Translations under genes and position numbers: made by a program
Source of the DNA: DATCHW01 sp963806045
GTDB lineage: Bacteria > Bacteroidota > Ignavibacteria > Tepidaquicellales > Tepidaquicellaceae
Direction of reading: 5' to 3'
Length of the DNA: 64,000 bases
NCBI GenBank assembly: GCA_963806045.1
Contig: CAWDWP010000002.1
Location: forward strand, 19,189 to 83,188
The notes under the pieces: generated by a model
What the model saw: the letters and a program-made list of their open reading frames with translations, nothing else
Database searches by the model: none
What the model was told of the DNA's origin: nothing
Part shown: in pieces, positions 1 through 8,971 of the stretch
Numbering within the stretch: the stretch's first letter is position 1
Layout of the letters: each line of letters begins with the position of its first letter

Positions 1-1225
1 TGTAAATTCAACTATGGAAATTACGCAGGGCAAAATTGCGGAGAAAGAGTTCTTCGCCTGATTACACTCGGGACACCTCATCACGGCACTCCGATTGCAA
101 ACGGACCTGCACGCGATGCAAAAGTTTCATTTTTTAGATTACTGTTACTGCAGTTTGTTGAAGGCACTATTTTATCAAACTTAAAATATTATGATCCGAA
201 CAGGTCGGACCTCCGCTGGGATAATTATGACAACCTTCTTAATTACAATACTTATCCAAATGAAAAAAATCTCTGGCTCTTTAATGTTATGAACGGCGAC
301 ACTCTATACGATAATAAATTAATAACATATTCAGCGAAGTACAATTACCAGGCAATCGTACCTCCCTATAACTCAAGCCAGATATATGATCTCTGCGGGC
401 AGATTTTAAAGCTTGATTTCGGATTGGACAATGACGGTATAGGACCTGTGAAAGGTTCCGATTTTGAACTGCACAATCCTTTAAAAAGATATTTATTTAC
501 AAATTATAATCATTCGGAAATTGCATCGGGTAAAAATGCAAATGATACGGCGCTTTTTGGCTCATTTAAGAATGACCTGCTTTCGGCAATGACATCGCAA
601 ACCCTGTCATTGAACATAAAAGTTTATCTTGAAGGTTTCTGGAATGGTTCGACTCTAGGTATCCGATTCAGCAAGAATATATCTTGCAAACTCAACTACA
701 CCATTTGCATTTGTTGACAGTGCTGTTGTATTATTATCAGCATCGGGAACAGCAAGCTTTTCATTTACAAAAGCCGGAATCGGTAATTACTACATTGTAG
801 TCAGAAACCGGAATCATATCGAGACCTGGAGTGCCGCACCGATGACATTCGGTTCATCAACTTTAAATTATGATTTTACAACTGCAGCAACACAGGCGTA
901 TGGCAGTAATATGAATCTTGTCGGAAGTGTCTGGTGTATTATCAGCGGCGATGTCAATCAGGATGGTGTTGTGGATGCACTTGATAGGTCAACCTGCTGG
1001 AATGACAGGAATCTGGGCGGATATTATGCAACGGATTTAAATGGCGACGGGGTAGTAGATGCACTTGATAGGTCAATCTGCTGGAACAACAGGAACCTTA
1101 CTGTACAAAAACCGGCTCTTGTTGCAAGTCTCGGTCGTGAACTAAAACAGGATAATAAGGTAGATAAAAATAAAGGCTCGTTTGATTTGAAACTTGATGG
1201 CTCGAATCCAAAAAAAGTAAAATAG
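1..1225 (+). CDS. Secreted lipase/esterase-like alpha/beta hydrolase with dockerin-like C-terminus (5' partial, frameshifted)
   Basis: The reading frame is open from base 1, so the N-terminus lies outside the window. The early part contains LITLGTPHHGTP, typical of the region after the nucleophile in triacylglycerol-lipase-like hydrolases; a later stretch has DNDGIGPV and NYNHSEI, plausible sites for the catalytic Asp and His. The nucleophile Ser is not in the window. From about base 610 the protein has an Ig-like segment (EGFWNGS) and then a dockerin-like doublet. The frame breaks near 653-659: comparison with the paralogous module of the next gene (base 3120 onward) shows one extra base, after which the second frame runs to the TAG at 1223-1225. 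It is probably one intact exported hydrolase with a sequencing insertion. The substrate is unknown. Confidence 0.6.
943..1096 (+). repeat. Dockerin-like Ca-binding doublet, copy 1
   Basis: Two tandem units, each a D-x-N-x-D-G-x-V-D-A-L-D loop followed by RS-x-CWN-(D/N)-RN. It is nearly identical at DNA level to the copies at 3430-3582 and 5357-5510, all at the C-terminus of secreted proteins. Confidence 0.75.
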
Positions 1226-1371
1226 AATAAATAATTAATTACAAACCTATTATCCGGAAGGAACTCTTTTTTAATATTCAGGTTATTCGTATTCTCTATA
1301 ATCTCAATAAGATTTTGGTTACATTATTATCCGTACAATAAAAATATTCCAATAATTTTAAATAAGATTTT

Positions 1372-3645
1372 ATGAGAAAATGCTTATTTCTTATTTTGGC
1401 TTTCCTAACCGGAGTTGCTAATCTTTATTCTCAGAATGAATTCAAATCCGAAGGTGCATTGCATTGTTCTGAAAAAAAAATTCATAATCCAAATTATATT
1501 ATGCAATCACCTTTGGCTCAGAATAGTCCCAGGCATGCATATGATATGCTGGATACTAAAATGTACATTAATTTGTATAGTAATTTTAAATCTCCATATC
1601 CAAGAAATTACAGCGCAAATATAATCGATAAATTCAGAGTCGACTCAACTCTTAACAGTATTAAAATGAATGCCGTAAACACTTCACTGGCAATCGATTC
1701 GGTCCGCTTGTATCCTTCAAATACAACCCTTGCGTTTTCACAGGCATCTGATATATTGACGATTACATTGGATAGAACTTATAATCCCGGAGAAATTGTT
1801 TACGTAAAAATTTATTACAGGCATCTTTCGGTCGCTGACAATGCATTTTATTGCAGTAACGGCGGAGTATTTACTGATGCTGAGCCAGAAGGCGCCAGAA
1901 AGTGGTTCCCCTGCTGGGATAAGCCTGCAGATAAAGCAACATACGATATGACATTGAAAGTGCCTGCCAATGTAAGAATCGGATCGAATGGAAGACTAAA
2001 TGATTCTACATTAACAGGCGATACATTATATTATCACTGGATTAGCCGTGACCCGATTTCGACTTATCTTGTCGTACTAACGGGAAAAGTCAATTATAAC
2101 ATGGCGGTAGTTTACTGGCATAAACTATCAAATCCGAACGATAGCGTTCCGATGAGGTATTACTGGAATTCAGGCGAAAATCCGACTTCGGATATAAATT
2201 CAATCGGCGATATGACAACTTTTTATTCACAAAAATTCGGTGAATATCCTTTTGAAAAAGGAGGGTTCACTACAGCCCCGGCGAGCGGATTTACCTGGGG
2301 AGGTATGGAAAATCAGACATTAATCACTTATTGCCCCGGATGCTGGGTCAGTTATACATCACACGAATATGCTCATATGTGGTTCGGTGATATGATAACC
2401 TGCGCAACCTGGGCGGATATATGGATTAATGAAGGCCATGCAACTTATGGCGAGGCGCTTTATCTCGAGCATACTTCGGGATATAGTTCTTACAAAAGTG
2501 AAATAAACAGTGATGCGAGTTATTACTTAAGTAATAATCCAGGCTGGGCGATTTCTGTTCCAGGCTGGGAAACCACTACCCCTGACGCAAATACGCTTTT
2601 TAATTTTGCTATCACTTATGAAAAAGGTGCTTGTGTTCTGCATATGCTTCGGTATGTCCTGGGAGATACACTGTTCTTTAATGCTTTGCATACTTACGGA
2701 ACTGATACTGCAAATTTCAAATTTAAAACAGCAAGAATTTCCGATTACAATGCTATGTGGAATACTTATACCGGACAAAATCTCGACTGGTTCTTTAACG
2801 AATGGATTTATCAGCCAAATCATCCTGTGTATGCTAATAATTATAACTTTACAAATTTGGGCGGTGGAAAATGGCGAGTCAAATTTTATGCAAATCAGAC
2901 TCAAACAAATACTCCTTTCCACAAAATGCCGATAACATACAAAATTAGTTTTTCAACAGGGACAGATTCAACAATAAGAGTGATGAACGATATCAATAAT
3001 CAGTTATTTGTTTATGATTTCTACAGGCAGCCGACTGCACTCGTTTTTGACCCAAACAATGATATTGTTTTGAAAACGGCAACTCTATCGGCATTGCCAT
3101 CCACACTTAATGTTTTACTCGAAGGATTCTGGAACGGAACTTCTCAGGTATCTGATACAATAAAAGTTTATCTTGCAAATTCTGCTTCTCCTTACGCATA
3201 TATAGATAGTACCAAAACCTTATTATCATCTTCTGGAACTGCGACATTATCATTTTCAAAAACCGGGAATTATTACATTGTCATAAAGCACCGCAATCAT
3301 CTTGAAACGTGGAGCAACCTACCGCAAGCTATTACGAACGGAGTAACTTTAAATTATGATTTTACTTCATCATCCAATAAGGCATACGGAAATAATATGA
3401 AGCAAGTCGGTTCATTATGGGTATTATACAGCGGCGATATAAATCAGGATGGTGTAGTAGATGCACTCGACAGGTCTGCTTGCTGGAATGACAGGAATCT
3501 GAGCGGTTATTACGTATCAGACTCGAACGGAGACGGCGTTGTGGATGCGCTTGACAGGTCAATCTGCTGGAACAACAGAAATATTTCAGTCCAGAAGCCT
3601 GCACTGATGACAAGCCCGAAAAATAAAGGATTAATAATAAAATAA
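1372..3645 (+). CDS. Secreted M1-family metallopeptidase (aminopeptidase N-like) with dockerin-like C-terminus
   Basis: 757 aa with an N-terminal signal peptide ending near LYSQ. The catalytic domain has the exopeptidase-type motif GGMENQ (GAMEN-like), then the zinc site HEYAH followed 18 residues later by NEG, giving HExxH-x18-E as in family M1. Before it lies the beta-rich N-terminal domain (PCWDKPADKATYD, compare the M1 PCFDEP motif). About the last 160 residues are the same Ig-like plus dockerin-like module seen in both neighbours. The protein probably cleaves peptides outside the cell or on the surface, anchored or sorted through its C-terminal module. The frame is intact, and the start ATG gives the signal peptide directly. 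The M1 call is firm; the true substrate is unknown. Confidence 0.87.
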   Translation: MRKCLFLILAFLTGVANLYSQNEFKSEGALHCSEKKIHNPNYIMQSPLAQNSPRHAYDMLDTKMYINLYSNFKSPYPRNYSANIIDKFRVDSTLNSIKMNAVNTSLAIDSVRLYPSNTTLAFSQASDILTITLDRTYNPGEIVYVKIYYRHLSVADNAFYCSNGGVFTDAEPEGARKWFPCWDKPADKATYDMTLKVPANVRIGSNGRLNDSTLTGDTLYYHWISRDPISTYLVVLTGKVNYNMAVVYWHKLSNPNDSVPMRYYWNSGENPTSDINSIGDMTTFYSQKFGEYPFEKGGFTTAPASGFTWGGMENQTLITYCPGCWVSYTSHEYAHMWFGDMITCATWADIWINEGHATYGEALYLEHTSGYSSYKSEINSDASYYLSNNPGWAISVPGWETTTPDANTLFNFAITYEKGACVLHMLRYVLGDTLFFNALHTYGTDTANFKFKTARISDYNAMWNTYTGQNLDWFFNEWIYQPNHPVYANNYNFTNLGGGKWRVKFYANQTQTNTPFHKMPITYKISFSTGTDSTIRVMNDINNQLFVYDFYRQPTALVFDPNNDIVLKTATLSALPSTLNVLLEGFWNGTSQVSDTIKVYLANSASPYAYIDSTKTLLSSSGTATLSFSKTGNYYIVIKHRNHLETWSNLPQAITNGVTLNYDFTSSSNKAYGNNMKQVGSLWVLYSGDINQDGVVDALDRSACWNDRNLSGYYVSDSNGDGVVDALDRSICWNNRNISVQKPALMTSPKNKGLIIK
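3430..3582 (+). repeat. Dockerin-like Ca-binding doublet, copy 2
   Basis: Second copy of the doublet (GDINQDGVVDALDRS and SNGDGVVDALDRS units), at the C-terminus of the M1 peptidase. The frame is intact here, which makes it the reference for locating indels in copies 1 and 3. Confidence 0.75.
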
Positions 3646-3718
3646 AATTGTCTGTTTAAATTAATAAATTATATTCATTTTTAAGTAAGCAAATAATTAT
3701 TAATAAATGTAGCTCAAA

Positions 3719-5591
3719 ATGAAGTTTACGTTACTTTTTATTTTTTTCATATTCTTTTTCTATTCAATTACTTTTGCTCAATATACAAATGTATTGATAA
3801 GTAATCAGAATAGTCCTGAGGAAGTAAGCATATGCATTAATCCGAAAAACACCAATCAGATCGTTGCGGGAGCCAATATTACAAATTGTTATTATTCCAC
3901 AAATGGCGGCTTAACCTGGACGGCGCAGACTCTGACATCAACTTATGGTGTCTATGGTGACCCCATAGTGATGGTAGATACAATGGGCTATTTTTATTAT
4001 TTTCATTTATCAAATCCCACATCCGGCAACTGGATAGACAGAATGGTTTGCCAGAAGTCTACAAATGCTGGACTCACTTGGAGTAATGGCTCCTATGCAG
4101 GATTGAATTATCCTAAAGAGCAGGATAAGGAAGGTGTAGTAATCGACAGACGAAATAACTATATCTATATGAGCTGGACACAATTTGATAATTATGGTTC
4201 ATCCAGCCAGTCCGATTCCACGAAAATTCTTTTCTCTAAATCTACAGACGGAGGTTTAACCTGGTCATCTACGGTAAGGATAGATAAGTCAGGCGGTGAC
4301 TGTGTAGATTCGGATAATACAGTTGAAGGAGCAGTACCTGCAGTAAATCCTACGGGAGATATCTATGTGGCATGGGCAGGACCTAAAATCAGAAATTCAC
4401 AATACGGAATATTTTTTAGTAAGTCTACTGACCAGGGAGCAACCTGGCTGGCAAGTCCTATTTATGTTACGAATCAACCAGGAGGGTGGGATTACGGAAT
4501 CCAGGGCATTTCAAGATCTAATGGCTTACCCCAGACCTGCTGTGATGTGAGTAATGGTCCTTACAGAGGAAATATTTATATAAACTGGACAGATAGTGCG
4601 GGCAATACTGATCATGACGTGAAACTTATTAAGTCTACCAATGGCGGTTTAAATTGGAGTACTGTGAAAAGAGTGAATAATGACCTTCCGGGAAAAGAAC
4701 AATTTTTCACCTGGATGACAATTGACCAGGCAACAGGTTATTTGTATTTTGTGTTTTACGACAGAAGAAATTATTCAGATAATCTTACGACAGATGTATA
4801 TATGGCACGCTCTACGGACGGCGGAGAAACATTTACAAATTTCCTGGTAAGCTCTACACCTTTCGTTCCGGGAGGAAGCACCTTCTTCGGAGATTATAAT
4901 GGAATCTCAGCATACGCAGGTAAAGTGAGACCAATCTGGACCAGGCTCGTGGGCGGACAACTAAGTATCTGGACTGCAATAGTTGACTTTTCAGTCATCG
5001 ATGGATCGGTCATAAATATTAATGCAATAATACAGGGATATTACAACGGGGTTACAATGAACTTAAAAGATACAGTAAAAGCATATCTAAGAAATATAAC
5101 AAGCCCTTATGCTCTGGTAGATTCTGCATATGCCGTAATTGACTCTGCAAGCTTTAGAGGTGCTTTCAGATTTAAAAATGCGGATAACGGAACATATTAT
5201 ATTGTTCTTAAGCACCGCAACAGCATAGAAACGTGGAGCAAGACCGGCGGGATGGTGTTCACTAAGTATTCGAGTATGAGTTATGATTTTACTAATGCGG
5301 CAACGCAAGCATACAGCAACAATATGATACTCGTAGGAACAAAATGGTGCATTATCAGCGGCGATGTCAATCAGGATGGCAGTAGTTGATGCACTTGACA
5401 GGTCAGCCTGCTGGAATGACAGGAATCTGAGTGGTTATTATGCAACAGATTTAAATGGAGACGGAGTGGTAGATGCACTTGACAGGTCAATCTGCTGGAA
5501 CAACAGGAACCTGTCCGTACAAAAACCTGCACTTCTTGAAAATCCGAAACAGGAAGTGAAACACGGTAACAAGGTTGATAAAAATAACTAA
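3719..5591 (+). CDS. Secreted BNR/Asp-box (sialidase-like) protein with dockerin-like C-terminus (frameshifted)
   Basis: It starts with a signal peptide ending near ITFAQ. The body carries several Asp-box type repeats: STNGGLTW, SKSTDGGLTW, KSTNGGLNW, ARSTDGGETF. These indicate a six-bladed propeller of the sialidase/BNR fold, but the sialidase Arg triad cannot be assigned by eye, so a hydrolase activity is not proven. An Ig-like segment (YYNGVTMNLKDTVKAYL) and the dockerin-like doublet follow. The frame stops prematurely at 5389, inside the first Ca-binding loop; removing one base near 5378-5382 restores the doublet, which continues to a stop at 5591. Homology to the tail of the first gene extends beyond that stop to about 5645. 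Confidence 0.7.
5357..5510 (+). repeat. Dockerin-like Ca-binding doublet, copy 3 (one-base insertion)
   Basis: Third copy. Its first loop reads GATGGCAGTAGTTGATGCA where copies 1 and 2 have no extra base, so one base around 5378-5382 is surplus. The second unit is intact. Confidence 0.7.
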
Positions 5592-5924
5592 AAAGGTACG
5601 AATGATTTGAAACTTGACGGTTCAAATTCAAAGAAAGTAAAATAGAACAAATAATTAAAAGAATAAAATATATTGTCTAAATATTAGGCAGATTCATACA
5701 GTTATTTTTCTATTAAGCATTTTATTTCTATAGCAAATTAAGGAATTGAATTTTTTTTTCGCGAATTTGATTTTAATATCCAAAAGAAAATTACATAGTA
5801 TTTATTTTGGATAGATGTAATTTTAATAATACATATCAATGTAATTACGACTGTTTAATTTCGTTTTTTATATTTAAATTTCTATAATTAAACTTATTAA
5901 TAATTTAATTGGGAATAAAGAATT
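5592..5924 (+). other. Intergenic stretch with a ghost tail of the preceding gene
   Basis: AT-rich and without a gene of its own. Bases 5592-5645 still translate in frame beyond the TAA to a tail ending LKLDGSNSKKVK, closely matching the C-terminus of the first gene (LKLDGSNPKKVK, ending 1225). The rest probably holds the promoter of the gene at 5925; no clear element was identified. Confidence 0.55.
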
Positions 5925-7670
5925 ATGAAAAAGTTATTTTCCATTCTGTTCACAGCTTCATTGATTTTAACCCTATGTTATAATTTATCAATTTCCCAGT
6001 CAACGTGGCAGATAGTCGGTAGCGGAACTTATGAGAATTTAAATGGAATAAGTTTTCCAAGCATTAATACAGGTTACATTGCAGGTAACATGGGAAAAGT
6101 ATTAAAAACTACTAACCTTGGATATAATTGGTTTTCAATGACATTTCCTTCAAACGGTGATAATTATTACGTGTATTTTACTAATACAATTACCGGTTTT
6201 GTTAGTAATCAGGGGGGATTATATAAAACGATTGATGGAGGTAACAATTGGAATTTACTGGTATTGCCTTCCGCTTATACAGTTACCTCAATGCATTTTT
6301 CTTCTGCGAATACAGGTTGGCTTGGGAATTCTTACGGCAATATTTTAAAATCTGTTGATGCAGGAAATAACTGGACATCAATGGCTACAATGCCGGGCTA
6401 TAATTCAAAAGTATTTTTTGTTAATGATTTTACAGGTTGGGGAGTAGATTCTTACGGATATGTTTACAAGACTACAAATGCAGGTTCTACCTTTGCTTCA
6501 AAACGTATTTCTTATGGTGCTCTGAATGAAGTTTATTTTGCTACATCAACCATTGGAATGATTGCAGGGGATAGCGGTAGGGTTTTCAAGACCGTTAATG
6601 GCGGCGTCAACTGGAATGTATTAAATACGGGAGTGAATAATAATTTGAAAAGCATTTATCTTGTTAATCCAAATATTGCATTTGTATTGGGTGATGAGGG
6701 TATAATATTAGAAACAAATAATGGCGGTAATTTATGGCAAGTGCAAAATATAAATTCCAATAATCTAAATAAGATAGCATTTCCTTCCTCCACTTCTCAG
6801 GGATGGGTAGTAGGCGATGTGGGAACTCTTGCGAAAAAAGTTGACCAGTCTAATGTTTGCATCGGAACCGGAAATATTGTTATGGGGTATCCTTTTTACA
6901 CATATTATGAAGATTCACGAACAGATATGCTCTATCTTTCAAGTGAAATTATTGCCGGTGGTGTAAATTCGACAGGTGCAATTACAAAAATTGGATTCCA
7001 GGTAGATTCTGCAAGTAGTCAGGTTATGCATGGCTTCACAATTAAAATGCAAAATACGGCTCAGTCTTCCTTAACCGGGTTTGTAACAACAAATTGGACG
7101 ACTGTCTGGACCGGAGACTATACTGTTCCGGGTATAGGCTGGCAAAATATAATATTGCAAAATCCATTTGTTTATACTTCAGGTAGTAATTTGTTGATTG
7201 AAATATGTTATAATAATTCTTCCTGGACTGCTAATTCTTTTGTGCGCTCATCTAATCATCCCGGTATGACATATCACGGACATCAGGATTTACCAAACGG
7301 GGATGGGTGTATCGATATTACAACCGGAATTTTAAGTGATGCTAGGCCAAACATTTGCATGGATGTTAATGTAGTTACGAGTGAACACAATATTAATAAT
7401 GTAGTTAAAGATTTTAAATTATATCAGAACTATCCGAATCCATTTAATCCTACTACAAATATAAAATATGATTTACCGAAGAATGGATTTGTGAAACTTG
7501 TTGTCTTAGATATACTCGGGAGAGAAATAGCAACATTAATAAACGAACAACTAGCACCAGGTACATACTCCATTGACTGGAACGCATCTCAATATCCCAG
7601 CGGAGTTTATTTTTATAGATTAATTACGGATAGATTCAGCGATACGAAGAAAATGTTGTTAATCAAATAG
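5925..7670 (+). CDS. Secreted Ycf48/BNR-like propeller protein with T9SS type A sorting domain
   Basis: 581 aa. A signal peptide (about residues 1-25, ending LSISQ) is followed by repeated blades with motifs such as KTTNLGYNW, KTIDGGNNW, KSVDAGNNW and KTVNGGVNW, typical of Ycf48-like propellers. A middle beta domain (about 295-480) begins with YPFYTYYEDSRTDMLY, a module I recognise from Bacteroidota secreted proteins. The last ~80 residues contain YQNYPNPFNPTTNIKYDLP, GREI and PSGVYFYRL, ending KKMLLIK: a classic type IX secretion C-terminal sorting domain. The protein should be exported by Sec and then passed across the outer membrane by T9SS. Function is unknown; adhesion or extracellular binding is possible. 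Confidence 0.85.
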   Translation: MKKLFSILFTASLILTLCYNLSISQSTWQIVGSGTYENLNGISFPSINTGYIAGNMGKVLKTTNLGYNWFSMTFPSNGDNYYVYFTNTITGFVSNQGGLYKTIDGGNNWNLLVLPSAYTVTSMHFSSANTGWLGNSYGNILKSVDAGNNWTSMATMPGYNSKVFFVNDFTGWGVDSYGYVYKTTNAGSTFASKRISYGALNEVYFATSTIGMIAGDSGRVFKTVNGGVNWNVLNTGVNNNLKSIYLVNPNIAFVLGDEGIILETNNGGNLWQVQNINSNNLNKIAFPSSTSQGWVVGDVGTLAKKVDQSNVCIGTGNIVMGYPFYTYYEDSRTDMLYLSSEIIAGGVNSTGAITKIGFQVDSASSQVMHGFTIKMQNTAQSSLTGFVTTNWTTVWTGDYTVPGIGWQNIILQNPFVYTSGSNLLIEICYNNSSWTANSFVRSSNHPGMTYHGHQDLPNGDGCIDITTGILSDARPNICMDVNVVTSEHNINNVVKDFKLYQNYPNPFNPTTNIKYDLPKNGFVKLVVLDILGREIATLINEQLAPGTYSIDWNASQYPSGVYFYRLITDRFSDTKKMLLIK

Positions 7671-7690
7671 AAATTCGTTTGTTATGAATT

Positions 7691-7728
7691 TTAAAAGCCG
7701 GGGGTTTTACTTCCGGCTTTTTTTTAAT
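7691..7728. terminator. Rho-independent terminator, bidirectional
   Basis: Stem AAAAGCCGG (7693-7701) pairs with CCGGCTTTT (from 7713) around an 11-base loop, followed by a run of T on the plus strand and preceded by A on the other. It sits between the convergent genes ending at 7670 and 7748 and can serve both. Confidence 0.85.
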
Positions 7729-7747
7729 ACGAATAATCAGAAATTAA

Positions 7748-8950
7748 TTATAATAACTCTATTATAGAAGCAATTCCCTGACCGACACCAATGCACATTG
7801 TAGCAAGTCCGGTTTTACTTTTTCTTTTTTCCATTTCGTTTAGTAATGTAACAATAATCCTTGAGCCGCTGTTGCCAAGAGGATGACCTAATGCTATCGC
7901 TCCTCCGTTTACATTTACAACTGCTTTATCTAATCCAAGCTCTTTTATGCAAGCAAGGCTTTGAGATGCGAAAGCTTCATTCAGTTCAATCAAATCAATA
8001 TTATCCAATTTCAGATTTGCACGGGCTAAGGCTTTTTGAGTAGAAGGAACAGGACCGAGCCCCATAAATGCCGGATCTACTCCTACAGCCGCTGAAGAAA
8101 TATATCTTGCCCTTGGTTTCAAATTATACTTTTTAACAAAATTTTCAGAAGCTATCATAATTAAACTTGCACCATCATTTATTCCGCTGGAATTTCCTGC
8201 CGTTACAGTACCATTTTTTCTGAATGCCGGGTTTAGTTTAGAAAGCTTTTCAATCGTTGTATCAAATTTGGGAAATTCATCGGTATCAAATATATGCGTT
8301 TCCTTTTTAGATTTTATTTCGACGGGTATAATTTCATTTTTAAACTTACCCGTTTCAATTGCTGACTTTGCTTTCATTTGAGAATCAAAAGCAAATTCAT
8401 CCTGTTGTTCTCTTGATATCTTATATTTTTCTGCAACATTCTCAGCAGTTTCACCCATAGAAAACGGATAATGTCTTTTTGCAAGTTCAGGATTTGTAAA
8501 TCTCCATCCAATAGTTGTATCGAATACTTCAGACTTTCTGCCATATGGCTCGCTGTTTTTAGCCATTACGAAAGGTGCCCTGGTCATGGATTCAACACCT
8601 CCTGTAAGATAGCATTCTCCTTCAGCGTTTCTAATTGCTCTTGCTCCATCAATAAAAGCCTGCATTCCTGAACCGCAAAGCCGGTTGACAGTTACTCCGC
8701 CAACATTTAAAGGTAAACCTGAAAGTAATACACACATCCGTGCAACATTCCTGTTCTCTTCTCCTGCACCATTGGCATTTCCGAGAATTACATCTTCAAT
8801 TTCTTCTAAAGGAATTTTATCTTTAAAATTTCTTTCTACAATTGCCTTAATAAGCAATGATACCATATCATCAGGACGAACGTCTTTCAATGTTCCCGCA
8901 AATTTTCCGATTGGGGTTCTGATTGCATCTATAATAAATACATCTTTCAT
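7748..8950 (-). CDS. Acetyl-CoA C-acyltransferase (thiolase), likely 3-oxopimeloyl-CoA thiolase
   Basis: 400 aa, a full-length thiolase. Visible motifs: the N-terminal RTPIGKF, the nucleophile NRLCGSG (Cys 92), GGAIALGHPLGNSG with the active-site His, and CIGVGQG with the second Cys. It resembles the 3-oxoadipyl-CoA/acetyl-CoA acyltransferase branch (TTIGWRF). It is the last gene of the minus-strand benzoyl-CoA operon, 21 bases after the HAD/ECH fusion, so the likely reaction is 3-oxopimeloyl-CoA + CoA to glutaryl-CoA + acetyl-CoA. The family call is firm; the substrate is inferred from context. Confidence 0.9.
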   Translation of the reverse strand: MKDVFIIDAIRTPIGKFAGTLKDVRPDDMVSLLIKAIVERNFKDKIPLEEIEDVILGNANGAGEENRNVARMCVLLSGLPLNVGGVTVNRLCGSGMQAFIDGARAIRNAEGECYLTGGVESMTRAPFVMAKNSEPYGRKSEVFDTTIGWRFTNPELAKRHYPFSMGETAENVAEKYKISREQQDEFAFDSQMKAKSAIETGKFKNEIIPVEIKSKKETHIFDTDEFPKFDTTIEKLSKLNPAFRKNGTVTAGNSSGINDGASLIMIASENFVKKYNLKPRARYISSAAVGVDPAFMGLGPVPSTQKALARANLKLDNIDLIELNEAFASQSLACIKELGLDKAVVNVNGGAIALGHPLGNSGSRIIVTLLNEMEKRKSKTGLATMCIGVGQGIASIIELL

Positions 8951-8971
8951 TGTGTGTATAATTTAATAATT

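Noticed and set aside
943..5510. Repeated 150-base units considered as a CRISPR or other repeat array
   Set aside because: They are in-frame coding repeats (dockerin-like doublets) at the ends of three genes, spaced by whole genes and with no spacer pattern.
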